Positions 1-9,342 are shown, counted from the stretch's first letter. The stretch: DNA of 64,000 bases from Herbaspirillum sp. AP02 (GCF_015767275.1 NZ_JADWMY010000015.1:39880-103879), one strand, 5' to 3'. Program-made: numbers and translations. Notes: generated by a model not told the origin, from the sequence alone.

Positions 1-1709
1 TCCATCACCACGATGTGGTCGGTCAGTTCCATGACGAATTCCATGTCGTGTTCCACCAGCAGGATGCTCATGCCGTCAGCGCGCAACTCCTGCAATACCT
101 TGGACAGCGCCTGCTTCTCTAGATGTCGCAAGCCGGCGGCGGGCTCGTCCAGCAGCAGCAGCAGCGGGTCGCAGCAGAGCGCGCGGGCAATTTCCAGGAT
201 GCGTTGCTGGCCCAGCGCCAGGTTGCCGGCCTGCTCGTGCATCAGGTGCTGCAGGCCGACGCGATGCAGGGCGCGCGCGGCCTCGTCCAGCAAGGCCTTC
301 TCTTCAACGCGTTCCAGGTGCAGCATGGCATTGACCGTATTGCGCAGGAAGCCCTGCTGGCTGCGCATGTGCGCGCCCAGCGCCACGTTCTCCAGCACCG
401 ACATGCCCGGCAGCAGGCGCACGTGCTGGAAGGTACGGGCAATTCCCAGGCGGGCGATGGCGCGGGCCGGCAGGCCGGCGATGTCGCGCCCATTGAAGCT
501 CACGCGCCCGCCGCTGGCGTGTAGCAGGCCCGTGACCAGATTGAAGGTGGTCGACTTGCCCGCACCATTGGGACCGATCAGCCCGACGATCTCGCCGGCC
601 TTGACGTTGAAGGACACATCGTTGACCGCCACCAGCCCGCCGAAGCGTTTGTTGATCTGGTCCACCTGCAACAGCGGTGCGCCGCGTGCCGGTCCCGATC
701 GCCTGTCCATGGGCGCGGCGCTGGCCACGCGCAGCGGCTGCGGCGCCGGCGGGAAGGCGCGCAGCCACAGGGCGCGCACCCAGGGCCACAAGCCGCCACG
801 GGCGTACTTCAGCAGCACGATCAGGATCAGCCCGAAGACGATGGTTTCATAACTGCCGGCGTCACCCAGCAACGCCGGCAACAACACCTGCAACTGGTCC
901 GACAGCAGCTTGAGCACGCCCGCGCCCAGCAGCGCGCCCCAGATATGGGCGATGCCACCGACCACCACGATGAACAGGTATTCGATACCCATTGCCAGGC
1001 TGAACGGCGAGGGATTGACCGTGCGCTGCATGTGCGCGAACAGCCAGCCCGAGACCGATGCCAGCAGCGCCGCGAAGACGAAGACCAGGATCTTGTAGCG
1101 TCCGGTATCCACGCCCATGGCCTCGGCCATCGAGCGGCCACCCTTGAGGGCGCGGATGGCGCGGCCGGCGCGTGAATCCAGCAGGTTCAGCGAGACCCAG
1201 GCCGCGGCCAGCACGATCGCCCAGATCAGGTAGTAGAGGTGGCGTTCGCCAGCCAGGTCCAGGCCCGCCAGTTGCAATGGTGGAATGCCGGAAATGCCGT
1301 CGTACTTGCCCAGCCAGTCCACCTTGCCGAACAGGAAGTACAGGCTGATACCCCAGGCAATGGTCGCCAGCGGCAGGTAGTGACCGGACATGCGCAAGGT
1401 GATGCGGCCGAGCACATAGGCCGATACGCCGGTGACCAACAGGCCCAGCGGCAGCGTCAACCAGGGCGACACGCCGTGCGCGGTGGTGAGATAGGAGGTG
1501 GTGTAGGCCCCCATGCCGACGAAAGCCGCCTGGCCGAAGGACGTCATGCCGCCGATGCCGGTCAGCAGCACCAGACCAATGGCGACCAAAGCGTACAGGC
1601 CGATGTAGTTGGCCTGGATCACCCAGAACTGTGGCGTGGGCAGCACCGGGAAGAGTGCCAGCACCACCAGCAGCACGTAAAGCGGGAGTCGTTTATTGAT
1701 CATGCTCAT
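1..1709 (-). CDS. LivM-LivG fusion: branched-chain/aromatic ABC transporter permease plus ATPase (partial)
   Basis: One open frame of about 569 codons reads off the left window edge, so the C-terminus is missing. Residues 1 to about 305 are a hydrophobic LivM-type permease (start MSMINKRLPLYV). From about residue 345 comes a LivG-type ATPase: Walker A GPNGAGKS near residue 380, LivG-style signature LALGQQRILEIA near 500, Walker B LLLLLDEPAAG, and an H-loop LLVEHD just inside the edge. The start ATG overlaps the stop of the upstream livH (ATGA). Permease-ATPase fusions of this kind are known in Burkholderiales. Imports a substrate across the inner membrane with the binding protein and LivH to the right. 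The operon context suggests hydroxycinnamates rather than amino acids, which is inference. LivF presumably lies beyond base 1. Confidence 0.9.
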   Translation of the reverse strand, partial: MSMINKRLPLYVLLVVLALFPVLPTPQFWVIQANYIGLYALVAIGLVLLTGIGGMTSFGQAAFVGMGAYTTSYLTTAHGVSPWLTLPLGLLVTGVSAYVLGRITLRMSGHYLPLATIAWGISLYFLFGKVDWLGKYDGISGIPPLQLAGLDLAGERHLYYLIWAIVLAAAWVSLNLLDSRAGRAIRALKGGRSMAEAMGVDTGRYKILVFVFAALLASVSGWLFAHMQRTVNPSPFSLAMGIEYLFIVVVGGIAHIWGALLGAGVLKLLSDQLQVLLPALLGDAGSYETIVFGLILIVLLKYARGGLWPWVRALWLRAFPPAPQPLRVASAAPMDRRSGPARGAPLLQVDQINKRFGGLVAVNDVSFNVKAGEIVGLIGPNGAGKSTTFNLVTGLLHASGGRVSFNGRDIAGLPARAIARLGIARTFQHVRLLPGMSVLENVALGAHMRSQQGFLRNTVNAMLHLERVEEKALLDEAARALHRVGLQHLMHEQAGNLALGQQRILEIARALCCDPLLLLLDEPAAGLRHLEKQALSKVLQELRADGMSILLVEHDMEFVMELTDHIVVM

Positions 1710-2746
1710 TCCTCGTCCTCGTCATGCGCCGGTGTCACCAGCGAGCGCCACAGCAGGATGGGCAGCAGGGCCATGAAGACGATCACTTCCTTGAAGTCGC
1801 TGGCCCAGAAGGAGCTGAAGGATTCCAGCAGCCCCACCAGCAGGGCGCCCCCCGCGGCCGCCGGGAAACTCGCCAGCGCACCGATGGTGGCGGCGACGAA
1901 TCCCTTCAGCCCGATCAGGAAACCCGAGTCATAAAAGATGGTGCTCATCGGGCCGATCAGCACGCCCGACAGAGCACCGATAAACGCTGCCACGGCAAAG
2001 GACAGTTTGCCGGCTAGCGTCGTGGAGATTCCCATGAGCCGCGCACCCAGGCGATTCACCGCCGTGGCGCGCAGCGCCTTGCCATACAGTGTGCGGCCGG
2101 AAAACAGCCACAGCGCCAACAGCAGTGCCAGTGCGGCGAACACCACCACCAGTGTCTGCGCACTCAAGGTGAGCGAGGCGATGTTCCAGCGCTCATCCCA
2201 GAAGGCCGGCGTGCGGAAGCCCTCGGCCCCGAAGAACACCAGTCCCAGCCCGGTCATCGCCAGGTGGATGCCGACCGAGACGATCAGCAGTTGCAGTACG
2301 CTGGCATCGGCCAGCGACTCGAACACCACCTGGTACATCAACGGCCCCAGTGCGGTAATCAGCAGCAGCGTCAGCAGTACCTGCACCGGCAGCGGAAACT
2401 GCTGCGGCGCAGCCCACCAGACCAACGCAGCCACCGCCAGCGGCAAGCCCAGGGTGCCCAGCAACGCACGCGGCAGCAGTGCTGCCTGCCCCGAGCGCAG
2501 CAGCGCAAGGGTCTGCATGGCCGCCGCGCAGACCGCCAGCACCAGCAGTAGCCACAGCGGCCCGGGGCGCTGGCCTTGCTGCAGCATGGCCAGGGTCAAG
2601 GCGCCATAGGCGACGAATTCACCCTGCGGAATGAAGAGAATGCGGGTGACCGTAAACACCAGCACCAGTGCAATGGCGATGAGGCCATAGACGATGCCGT
2701 TGGTCAGGCCATCCAGGGTGAGGATGGCGGCAATCGAAGAATCCAT
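1706..2746 (-). CDS. livH: LivH-type ABC transporter permease
   Basis: A 346-residue polytopic inner-membrane permease (start MDSSIAAILTLDGLTNGIVY, then FTVTRILFIPQGEFVAYGAL), matching the N-terminal pattern of LivH proteins. Somewhat longer than the usual 290-300 residues, with an extra hydrophobic stretch around residues 55-140. It forms the heterodimeric channel with the LivM half of the downstream fusion, and the two genes overlap by 4 bases, so translation is probably coupled. The start is 87 bases after the stop of the binding-protein gene, in the same operon. Substrate cannot be read from the permease itself. Confidence 0.9.
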   Translation of the reverse strand: MDSSIAAILTLDGLTNGIVYGLIAIALVLVFTVTRILFIPQGEFVAYGALTLAMLQQGQRPGPLWLLLVLAVCAAAMQTLALLRSGQAALLPRALLGTLGLPLAVAALVWWAAPQQFPLPVQVLLTLLLITALGPLMYQVVFESLADASVLQLLIVSVGIHLAMTGLGLVFFGAEGFRTPAFWDERWNIASLTLSAQTLVVVFAALALLLALWLFSGRTLYGKALRATAVNRLGARLMGISTTLAGKLSFAVAAFIGALSGVLIGPMSTIFYDSGFLIGLKGFVAATIGALASFPAAAGGALLVGLLESFSSFWASDFKEVIVFMALLPILLWRSLVTPAHDEDEE

Positions 2747-2833
2747 GAGTAGTCAGCAAAACAGGCAAATTCCACGGAACAACGGCGACACGGTCTGCAA
2801 TCAAGCCGTGCCGCCGCAACGGTTGGCACAGCG

Positions 2834-3979
2834 TCAGGGATTGACCGCCTTCCAGTTGCCATTCTGGATGGTCAGCATGATGCGGGCATCGTCACCCAGA
2901 CCGAAGTGATCCTTGGGCGAGTAATTCAGCGTGCCCTGCGAAATCTGGATCGGACCGGCGTTTTCCAGCGCCTCCTTCAGGGCGGTGCGGAAGGCCTGGG
3001 TGCCGGGTTTGGCCTTCTTCAGGGCCTCCGGCACCACCTTCTGCAACACCAGCTGGGCATCGTAGGTATGGGCCGCGAACAGGTTGCGGGTGCCGGCGCC
3101 AAATTGCTTTTCGTAGCGCGTGACGAAGTCCATGGCCAGCTTCTTGGAAGGATTGCTGTCCGGCAGGGCCTCCGGCACCACCGCCGGGCCGGAGATGACG
3201 TAGGAACCTTCCACATCCTTGCCACCCAGGCGGATCAGGTCGCGCGAGGCGGCGCTATGGGTCTGGAAGATCTTGCCCTTGTAGCCGCGCTCGATGAGCG
3301 CCTTGTGCGGCATGGCCGCGCCGCTGCCCGAGGCCACCACCAGCACCGCATCCGGGTTGGAACTGACCACCCGCAGAGCCTGCGCCGTTACGCTGGTGTC
3401 AGCCCGGGAGAAGCGCTCCACCGTGCCCACCTTGATGCCGGCGGTGTTCGCCAGGCGTTGCACTTCCTTCAACCAGTTCTCGCCATAGGAGTCCGAGTAG
3501 CCGAGGAAGCCCACGGTCTTCACCCCCAGCTTCTTCATCTGCTCCACCACGCCACCGGCCATCACGGCGGTCGATTGCGGCAGGCGGAAGGTCCAGGCAT
3601 CCTTGCCCTCGGCTGTTTCGATGGGAGAGATGGCCAATTGCACGGTCTGGGTTTCCAGCGCGACGTCGGCGATGGCCAGCGTGGGCGGCACGGCGGCCGA
3701 GCCGATGATCAGGTCGACCTTGTCTTCGGCCACCAGGCGGCGCGCATTCTTGCTGGCCTGGGTGGGATCGGTGGCGTCATCGAGGATGATGAGCTTGACC
3801 TTTTCTCCGCCGATGGTCTCCGGCCACAGGGCGAAGCCGTTCTTGGCCGGAATGCCCAGCCCCGAACCCGGGCCGGTCAGCGACATCACCACGCCGATGG
3901 TCAGTTCGGCATGGGCCATTGCGGAACAGGCCAGCATGGAAGCCAGTACCCCTGCCTTGATTGCCAGTTTCATCTTCAT
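2834..3979 (-). CDS. Periplasmic substrate-binding protein of a Liv-type ABC transporter
   Basis: A 381-residue binding protein of the LivJ/LivK (Peripla_BP_6) family. The chosen start MKMKLAIKAG follows a GGAGACGG Shine-Dalgarno and gives a clean signal peptide with probable cleavage after AMAHA (residue 24). A longer reading back to 4192 lacks support. The mature protein begins ELTIGVVMSLTGPGSGLG, the usual first strand of this fold. It captures substrate in the periplasm for the downstream LivH and LivM-G. Being in one operon with CoA ligase, hydratase, thiolase and thioesterase, it most likely binds a hydroxycinnamate or similar aromatic acid (inference). It is clearly different from the two mutually similar binding proteins at 9609 and 25298. 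Confidence 0.88.
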   Translation of the reverse strand: MKMKLAIKAGVLASMLACSAMAHAELTIGVVMSLTGPGSGLGIPAKNGFALWPETIGGEKVKLIILDDATDPTQASKNARRLVAEDKVDLIIGSAAVPPTLAIADVALETQTVQLAISPIETAEGKDAWTFRLPQSTAVMAGGVVEQMKKLGVKTVGFLGYSDSYGENWLKEVQRLANTAGIKVGTVERFSRADTSVTAQALRVVSSNPDAVLVVASGSGAAMPHKALIERGYKGKIFQTHSAASRDLIRLGGKDVEGSYVISGPAVVPEALPDSNPSKKLAMDFVTRYEKQFGAGTRNLFAAHTYDAQLVLQKVVPEALKKAKPGTQAFRTALKEALENAGPIQISQGTLNYSPKDHFGLGDDARIMLTIQNGNWKAVNP

Positions 3980-4073
3980 CTCCGTCTCCTTGTATTTGTC
4001 ATCGAGTGATCGATGTATGACGGGCGGGCATGGACGCCGCGCCTCGTTTGTTACCTGATCTGCTGATTCCCGT

Positions 4074-4493
4074 CTAGCTGCACATTTCCCTGATGTCCTG
4101 CGGAATGGCGATGGCCTTGATGCGGTTCGGATCCTCCGGATGGCGGATCGCAAACACCCGGGTGTCACGTCCTTCGCACAGCAGCTCGCCATCGCGTTTC
4201 AATTCGTGGCGCATCACGAAGGTCTTGTCGTTCCATTCGATGATGGTGGAGTGCACCTCCACCTGGTCGCCGTAGGTGGCCGGACGCACGAAGCGCGAAC
4301 TGATGTCCACCACCGGCGTGCCGATGATGCCGCGGGTCTTTTCGGTCTCGCGCCAGGGCGGCACTCCGCACTGGTGGAAGAAATTGCGGGAGGCTGCGTC
4401 ATACCAGCGGAAGAAATTGGGAAAGAACACGATGCCGGCCGGATCGCAATCACCGAATTCCACGCGCACCGTATAGATGATGGTCTTGCTCAT
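4074..4493 (-). CDS. 4-hydroxybenzoyl-CoA-type thioesterase (hotdog fold)
   Basis: 139 residues starting MSKTIIYTVRVEFGDCDPAG, preceded by GAGGAGA at good spacing. The motif EFGDCDPAGIVFFPNFFRWYD and the later DAASRNFFHQCGVPPW match Pseudomonas-type 4-hydroxybenzoyl-CoA thioesterase. Asp17 falls at the known catalytic aspartate position. It would release 4-hydroxybenzoate or vanillate from the acyl-CoA left after thiolysis. It starts 10 bases after the stop of the SDR gene, in the same operon. Family assignment is strong. The exact acyl group (4-hydroxybenzoyl or vanilloyl) is inferred from the neighbours. Confidence 0.85.
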   Translation of the reverse strand: MSKTIIYTVRVEFGDCDPAGIVFFPNFFRWYDAASRNFFHQCGVPPWRETEKTRGIIGTPVVDISSRFVRPATYGDQVEVHSTIIEWNDKTFVMRHELKRDGELLCEGRDTRVFAIRHPEDPNRIKAIAIPQDIREMCS

Positions 4494-4503
4494 GTCGCTC
4501 TCC

Positions 4504-5268
4504 TCAACGCGGCGCCAGCCGCAGTGCGCCATCCAGGCGGATCACTTCGCCGTTGAGCGACAGGTTGGTGGCGATATGCAGCGCCAGTTGCGCATACTCT
4601 TCGGCCTTGCCCAGACGTTTTGGGAAGGGGATGCTCGAGGCCAGCGACTGCTGTACTTCGTCCGGCAGCTTGTAGAGCAGGGGCGTGAGGAACAGACCCG
4701 GTGCAATGGTGACCACGCGGATGCCGTATTGCGCCAGGTCGCGTGCCAGTGGCAGCGTCATGGCGGTGATGCCGCCCTTGGAGGCCGCATAGCCGGCCTG
4801 TCCGACCTGGCCGTCGAAAGCCGCCACCGAGGCGGTGGCCACGATCACGCCGCGTTCGCCGTCTTCCAGCGCATCGGTTGCGGCCATGCGGGCGGCCGCC
4901 AGGCGGATCACGTTGAAGGTGCCGATCAGGTTGACGTTGATGATGCGGCTGAAGTCCTCCAGCGGTATGGCGCTGCCGTCCTTGCCGACCATCCGTTTGG
5001 CGCCGCCGATGCCGGCACAGTTGATCAGGATGCGCGGCACGCCATTGGCTTGTTGCGCAGCGTCCAGCGCAGCCTCGACCGAGGCGCTGTCGGTGATGTC
5101 GCAGCGTGCGGCGTGGCAATTCAATTCGGCCGCCAGCGCCTGTGCCGCCTCGACGTTCACGTCGAGGATGGAAACGCGGGCGCCGGCGCGCACCAGCTGG
5201 CGCACGGTCTCGGCCCCGAGGCCGGAGGCGCCGCCGGTGACCAGTGCGGCTTGTCCTTGCAGTTGCAT
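4504..5268 (-). CDS. SDR-family 3-hydroxyacyl-CoA dehydrogenase
   Basis: 254 residues from MQLQGQAALVTGGASGLG. Contains the nucleotide-binding TGGASGLG (11-18), an acidic Asp36 that favours NAD over NADP, NCAG around 83-86, and the catalytic Ser147, Tyr160 and Lys164 (YAASK). The overall pattern resembles HSD17B10-type 3-hydroxyacyl-CoA dehydrogenases. Predicted role: oxidation of the 3-hydroxy-3-arylpropionyl-CoA made by the hydratase to the 3-keto form, just before the thiolase step. It lies 19 bases after the thiolase gene and just before the thioesterase. A longer start at 5337 would run into the thiolase gene and lacks a better ribosome site. Confidence 0.85.
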   Translation of the reverse strand: MQLQGQAALVTGGASGLGAETVRQLVRAGARVSILDVNVEAAQALAAELNCHAARCDITDSASVEAALDAAQQANGVPRILINCAGIGGAKRMVGKDGSAIPLEDFSRIINVNLIGTFNVIRLAAARMAATDALEDGERGVIVATASVAAFDGQVGQAGYAASKGGITAMTLPLARDLAQYGIRVVTIAPGLFLTPLLYKLPDEVQQSLASSIPFPKRLGKAEEYAQLALHIATNLSLNGEVIRLDGALRLAPR

Positions 5269-5287
5269 GGTAAAAGTCCTTCTCGAT

Positions 5288-6541
5288 TCAGTGGGAAGCC
5301 GCCGGGTTTTCCAGCAGCAGGGCAATGCCCTGGCCACCGCCGATGCAGGCCGAGGCGATGCTGTAGCGGGCTTCCCGACGATTCATTTCGCGTGCCGCCG
5401 TGATCGACAGGCGCACGCCGGTGGCTGCCAGCGGGTGACCCAGGGCGATGGCGCCGCCATTGACGTTGAGGCGTTCGCGATCGATGCCCAGTTCACGCTC
5501 CACCGCCACGATCTGCGCGCCCTGCGCTTCGTTGATCTCGAAGCAGCCGATGTCGGCCACCGTCAGGCCATTGCGTTCCAGCAGCGTGCGGATGGCCGGC
5601 ACCGGGCCGATGCCCATGATCTCCGGCGGCACACCGGCCACGGCAGCGGCGACCACGCGGGCCAGCGGCGTCTTGTCATGACGCCGCAGATAGTCGCCGG
5701 AGGCGACGATGGTGGCCGCCGCCGCATCGACCAGCGCCGAACTGTTGCCGCCGGTCTGCACGCCATTCGGGTAGAGGGTGCGCAGCTTGGCCAGCACGTC
5801 CACCGGCGACGGGCGCGGATGGGTGTCGGCGGCTGCTTCGGTGAGCTTGCCTTGCAGCTTGATGTGACGGTCGTGGTAGCCCTCCAGGTGGAAGGTCTCG
5901 TTGACCACCGGCACGATCTCGCCCGCATGGAAACCGGCGGCCTGCGCCTTCAATGCGCGCTCGAAGGAATAGGCGGCGTAGGCATCGACCTCGGTGCGGG
6001 TGATGCCATATTTCCTGGCCAGGTTTTCGGCGGTCTGCGGCATGGTGATGCCGGGTGCCGGGTCGACCAGCGCTTCCCACATGTAGTCCTGGAATTCCAC
6101 CGGTGCGCCCAGCCTGAAGCCACTGCGATGGGCGAAGGCGACGATGGGATTACGGGTCATCGACTCGCTGCCCACGATCAGGGCGGTCTCGGTATAGCCG
6201 CGTTCGATCTGGTCGCCAGCCTGGCGGATCAGTTCGAAACCGGTGCCGCAGATGCGCTGGACCATGATGGCCGGGGTGGTGATCGGCACGCCGGCGTACA
6301 GGCCGATATGACGCGGCAGCATGTACTGATAGGCGTCGCCCGGGGCCATGTTGCCGGCGATGACCGAGCCGATGTCGGCAGCCGCCACGCCGGTGCGTGC
6401 CAGCACCTCGCGGGCCACCTTGATGCCCATGTCGGTGGGCGAGAGCTGGCTGAAGCTGGTGCAATAGTCGACCATGGGCGTGCGTACGCCGCCGATGAGC
6501 CAGATATCCTTGAAGCTGGAGTAGAACGCTGTCTGTGCCAT
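5288..6541 (-). CDS. Acyl-CoA thiolase (acetyl-CoA C-acyltransferase)
   Basis: 417 residues of the thiolase family. The acylated Cys98 sits in RICGTGFEL, and the second active-site motifs GHPLAATG (His369) and SACIGGGQG (Cys399) are intact. N-terminal IGGVRTPMVDY fits the family. Sequence differs markedly from the pcaF thiolase at 15255, so this is not a duplicate. In this operon it would cleave 3-keto-3-arylpropionyl-CoA to acetyl-CoA and an aroyl-CoA. It follows the ligase gene by 13 bases. Catalysis is well supported. The aromatic substrate is inferred from context. Confidence 0.88.
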   Translation of the reverse strand: MAQTAFYSSFKDIWLIGGVRTPMVDYCTSFSQLSPTDMGIKVAREVLARTGVAAADIGSVIAGNMAPGDAYQYMLPRHIGLYAGVPITTPAIMVQRICGTGFELIRQAGDQIERGYTETALIVGSESMTRNPIVAFAHRSGFRLGAPVEFQDYMWEALVDPAPGITMPQTAENLARKYGITRTEVDAYAAYSFERALKAQAAGFHAGEIVPVVNETFHLEGYHDRHIKLQGKLTEAAADTHPRPSPVDVLAKLRTLYPNGVQTGGNSSALVDAAAATIVASGDYLRRHDKTPLARVVAAAVAGVPPEIMGIGPVPAIRTLLERNGLTVADIGCFEINEAQGAQIVAVERELGIDRERLNVNGGAIALGHPLAATGVRLSITAAREMNRREARYSIASACIGGGQGIALLLENPAASH

Positions 6542-6554
6542 GTGCGATGCTTCC

Positions 6555-8417
6555 TCAGTGAGCGGTTGTGAGCGCGGCCTGTGCCGTCAGCAAGTCCGGA
6601 TCGGTGCCGGCGTACAGCGCCTCGACCAGCGCGGCGCGGTGGGTCAGTACCGAACGCTGGTTGATGGATCCCTTGTCGGTGATCTCGCCACGGTCGAAGG
6701 AGGGCGGGTCAATCAGCACCAGTGCCCGCATCACGCGATTGGAACTGCCGGTGGCATGCGTCTGCAGGCGGTCCAGCACACCCTGGAAAAAACCGCGCAC
6801 GGCCGGTGCTGACAGGACCTCGGCGCGCGACGCTTCCGCCGGCAGGCGCGCCAGTTGGCGGCAGCGTTCGATGTTGGGGACGATCAGCATGCCGACCTCG
6901 TTGCGGTCCTGGCCGGTGATGACGGCATCCTGCAGGTAGGGCGCGCCCTCATGGGCGATCAGTGCACGCAGCGGACCGACGCTGACCCAGGTGCCGGTGT
7001 AGAGCTTGAAGTCCTCCGCCACCCGGCCGTCGAACATGAAGCCGCGATCCGGGTGGGCCGCATCGAGCCAGCGCACCGCGTCGCCGGAGCGGAAGTAAGC
7101 CTCCTCGTCGAAGGCCTCGGCAGTCTGTTCCGGCGCGCGCCAGTAGCCGGGTGTGACATTGGGGCCGCGATAGCGGATTTCGATCTTGTCGCCATTGGGG
7201 ACCAGCTTGATTTCCATGCCCGGCGTGGGAATGCCGATCTGGCCCGCCTTGACCTGGTGATCCACCACGAACAGGGCCGAGGGCGACGTCTCCGTCATGC
7301 CCAGCCCGCAGGACATCACGATGCGCTCGCCGCAGGTGGCCTCGGCGGTGGCGTGCAGCTTGTCCCACACCGGTTGCGCCAGTGCCGCGCCGGCATAGAA
7401 CTGCATGCGCAGGCGGCTGTAGAAGGTGTGGCGCAGGGCCTCGTCCTTTTCCAGCGCATGGGCAATCCCTTCCCAGCCCACCGGCACGTTGAAGTAGACG
7501 GTGGGTGCAATCTCGCGCAGATTGGCCAGGGTGGTGGCCAGTCCTTGCGGGGTCGGCTTGCCTTCATCGATGTACATGGTGCCGCCGTTGTAGAGCACGA
7601 TGCCCACGTTATGGTTGGCACCGAAGGTATGGTTCCAGGGCAGCCAGTCGATCAGGATGGGCGGCTCCTCGCCCAGGAAGGGGAAGGTCTGTACGATCAT
7701 CTGCAGGTTGCTGCACATCATGCGCTGGGTGTTGATCACCGCCTTGGGCATCTTGGTCGAGCCCGAAGTGAACAGGAACTTGACGATGGTGTCCGGCCCG
7801 GTGGCGGCATAGGCACGTTCGACCTCGTCGCCGGCACGGGTGGCGTCGAGCTCGGCGAAGAGCGTGCATGCGCGCCCTGGTGGCGGCGCTTCGGTGACCA
7901 CGAATTCGATCTCCGGCGCCACTGCCGCGACGGCAGCCGCGAACTTCTCGCCATGGGCGGCGAAGATCAGGCCGGGCGTGAGCAACTGCACCGCGTGGCG
8001 CAGCTTGGCGTAATCCTTGGAGAGCAGCGAATACGCCGACGACACCGGTGCATAAGGTACGCCCGCGTAATGGCAACCCAGCACCAGCATGGCATGTTCC
8101 AGGTCATTCTCGGACAGGATCAGCAGCGGACGTTCGGCCGACAATCCCCGCTGCAGCAGCGCCTGGCCGATGCGGCGCGCACTCTGCAGGGCCTGGCCGT
8201 AGCTGATGCGGCGCCATTGGCCGTCCTGGTCGCGGCGGGCCATGTAGGTGCGCTCGGGATCGACCGTGGCCCAGTGGATCAGCTTGTCGGTCAGGCGCGC
8301 CGGATAGTCCTGCAGTGGCTGGCGCGTCCTGACGATGGAGGTGCCGTCAGTGCCGGCGACGACGTCAACGCCGCCGATGCCGAACCTGACGCTGCGATAG
8401 CGAGGTGGAGTGTTCAT
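6555..8417 (-). CDS. fcs: Feruloyl-CoA synthase (hydroxycinnamate-CoA ligase)
   Basis: 620 residues of the AMP-forming acyl-CoA synthetase family, the usual length for bacterial feruloyl-CoA synthases, with the typical N-terminal PLQDYPARLTDKLIHWA. The AMP-binding P-loop is KFLFTSGSTKMPKAVIN, followed by WLPWNHTFGAN, YFNVPVGWEG, the acyl-adenylate motif GLGMTETSP, and FKLYTGTWVSVGPLR near the C-terminus. It activates ferulate, p-coumarate or caffeate with ATP and CoA in the cytoplasm. It lies between the hydratase gene (108 bases upstream) and the thiolase gene (13 bases downstream). Confidence 0.88.
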   Translation of the reverse strand: MNTPPRYRSVRFGIGGVDVVAGTDGTSIVRTRQPLQDYPARLTDKLIHWATVDPERTYMARRDQDGQWRRISYGQALQSARRIGQALLQRGLSAERPLLILSENDLEHAMLVLGCHYAGVPYAPVSSAYSLLSKDYAKLRHAVQLLTPGLIFAAHGEKFAAAVAAVAPEIEFVVTEAPPPGRACTLFAELDATRAGDEVERAYAATGPDTIVKFLFTSGSTKMPKAVINTQRMMCSNLQMIVQTFPFLGEEPPILIDWLPWNHTFGANHNVGIVLYNGGTMYIDEGKPTPQGLATTLANLREIAPTVYFNVPVGWEGIAHALEKDEALRHTFYSRLRMQFYAGAALAQPVWDKLHATAEATCGERIVMSCGLGMTETSPSALFVVDHQVKAGQIGIPTPGMEIKLVPNGDKIEIRYRGPNVTPGYWRAPEQTAEAFDEEAYFRSGDAVRWLDAAHPDRGFMFDGRVAEDFKLYTGTWVSVGPLRALIAHEGAPYLQDAVITGQDRNEVGMLIVPNIERCRQLARLPAEASRAEVLSAPAVRGFFQGVLDRLQTHATGSSNRVMRALVLIDPPSFDRGEITDKGSINQRSVLTHRAALVEALYAGTDPDLLTAQAALTTAH

Positions 8418-8525
8418 ACCTGTCTCTGTTGTCTGGCCGCCCGATCGTGGTCGGGTGCCGGTTGTTATGTACTGCGCTGTACTACTGACTTTCTGGTCCT
8501 GCCCTGGCCGCTGTGTCGTATGTGC

Positions 8526-9305
8526 TCAGCCCGGCCTGACCTTGTTCTGCTTGTGATCGAGGAAGGCTGCCAGTCGACCCTTGGTATCCGGATCGCTGCC
8601 GGCCACCGCCGCCATCAGGGATTCGGTCATCAGGCCATCCTGGATCGACTGGTCGTGGATGCGCGGCAGTACGTGCATGACGCCGTAGTTGGTCATCGGC
8701 GCGTTGCCGGCGATGCGTTCGGCCAGCTCACGCGCCTTGTCCAGGCCGGCGCCGGCGGCCACGCTGTATTGCGAGATGCCGGCCTGGTGACCCTCTTCGG
8801 CGTTCAGCACGCGCCCGGTCAGCATCATGTCGGCCATCCGTGCCACACCGATCAGACGCGAGATGCGCACCGAGCCGCCGCCACCGACGAAGAGACCGCG
8901 CTGCCCTTCCGGCAGGCCGTAGAAGGCGCTCGGTTCGGCCACCCGGATGTGGGCGGCCGCTGCCAGCTCCAGGCCGCCACCGATGACTGCGCCGTGCAGC
9001 ACGGCGATCACCGGCACCCGGCCGAAGCCGATCTGTTCAAAAGCGGCATGCCACATGCGCGAGTGGTGCATGGATTCGCTGGTGTCGCGTGTGCGCAGTT
9101 CGGACAGATCCAGTCCGGCACAGAAGTGCTCGCCCTTGCCGTGGACGATGGCGACCTTCACGCCCTCCGGCAGATTCTCGAAGCAGTCGCGGATGGCGCG
9201 TACCAGCGGGTCGTTGAGTGCATTGCGTTTGGCGGCGCGGTTGAGTGCGATCTCGGCGATGGCGCCGTGAACTTGGATGTCGAGGAGGTCGCTGTGCTGG
9301 TTCAT
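8526..9305 (-). CDS. Enoyl-CoA hydratase/isomerase family protein
   Basis: 259 residues from MNQHSDLLDIQVHG. Crotonase fold with the oxyanion motif HFCAGLDLSEL and both catalytic glutamate positions kept (Glu113 in GGGLEL, Glu133 in LPEGQRG). An alternative start five codons upstream (9320, MTRDSMNQ) is equally possible because neither has a strong Shine-Dalgarno. First gene of the hydroxycinnamate operon. It may only hydrate feruloyl-CoA, feeding the dehydrogenase and thiolase below, or it may also carry out retro-aldol cleavage to vanillin. The presence of SDR, thiolase and thioesterase genes and the absence of a vanillin dehydrogenase in the window favour hydration (inference). Confidence 0.85.
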   Translation of the reverse strand: MNQHSDLLDIQVHGAIAEIALNRAAKRNALNDPLVRAIRDCFENLPEGVKVAIVHGKGEHFCAGLDLSELRTRDTSESMHHSRMWHAAFEQIGFGRVPVIAVLHGAVIGGGLELAAAAHIRVAEPSAFYGLPEGQRGLFVGGGGSVRISRLIGVARMADMMLTGRVLNAEEGHQAGISQYSVAAGAGLDKARELAERIAGNAPMTNYGVMHVLPRIHDQSIQDGLMTESLMAAVAGSDPDTKGRLAAFLDHKQNKVRPG

Positions 9306-9342
9306 GCTGTCTCTGGTCATGCCCGTAGGGTTTTTGAAATTA

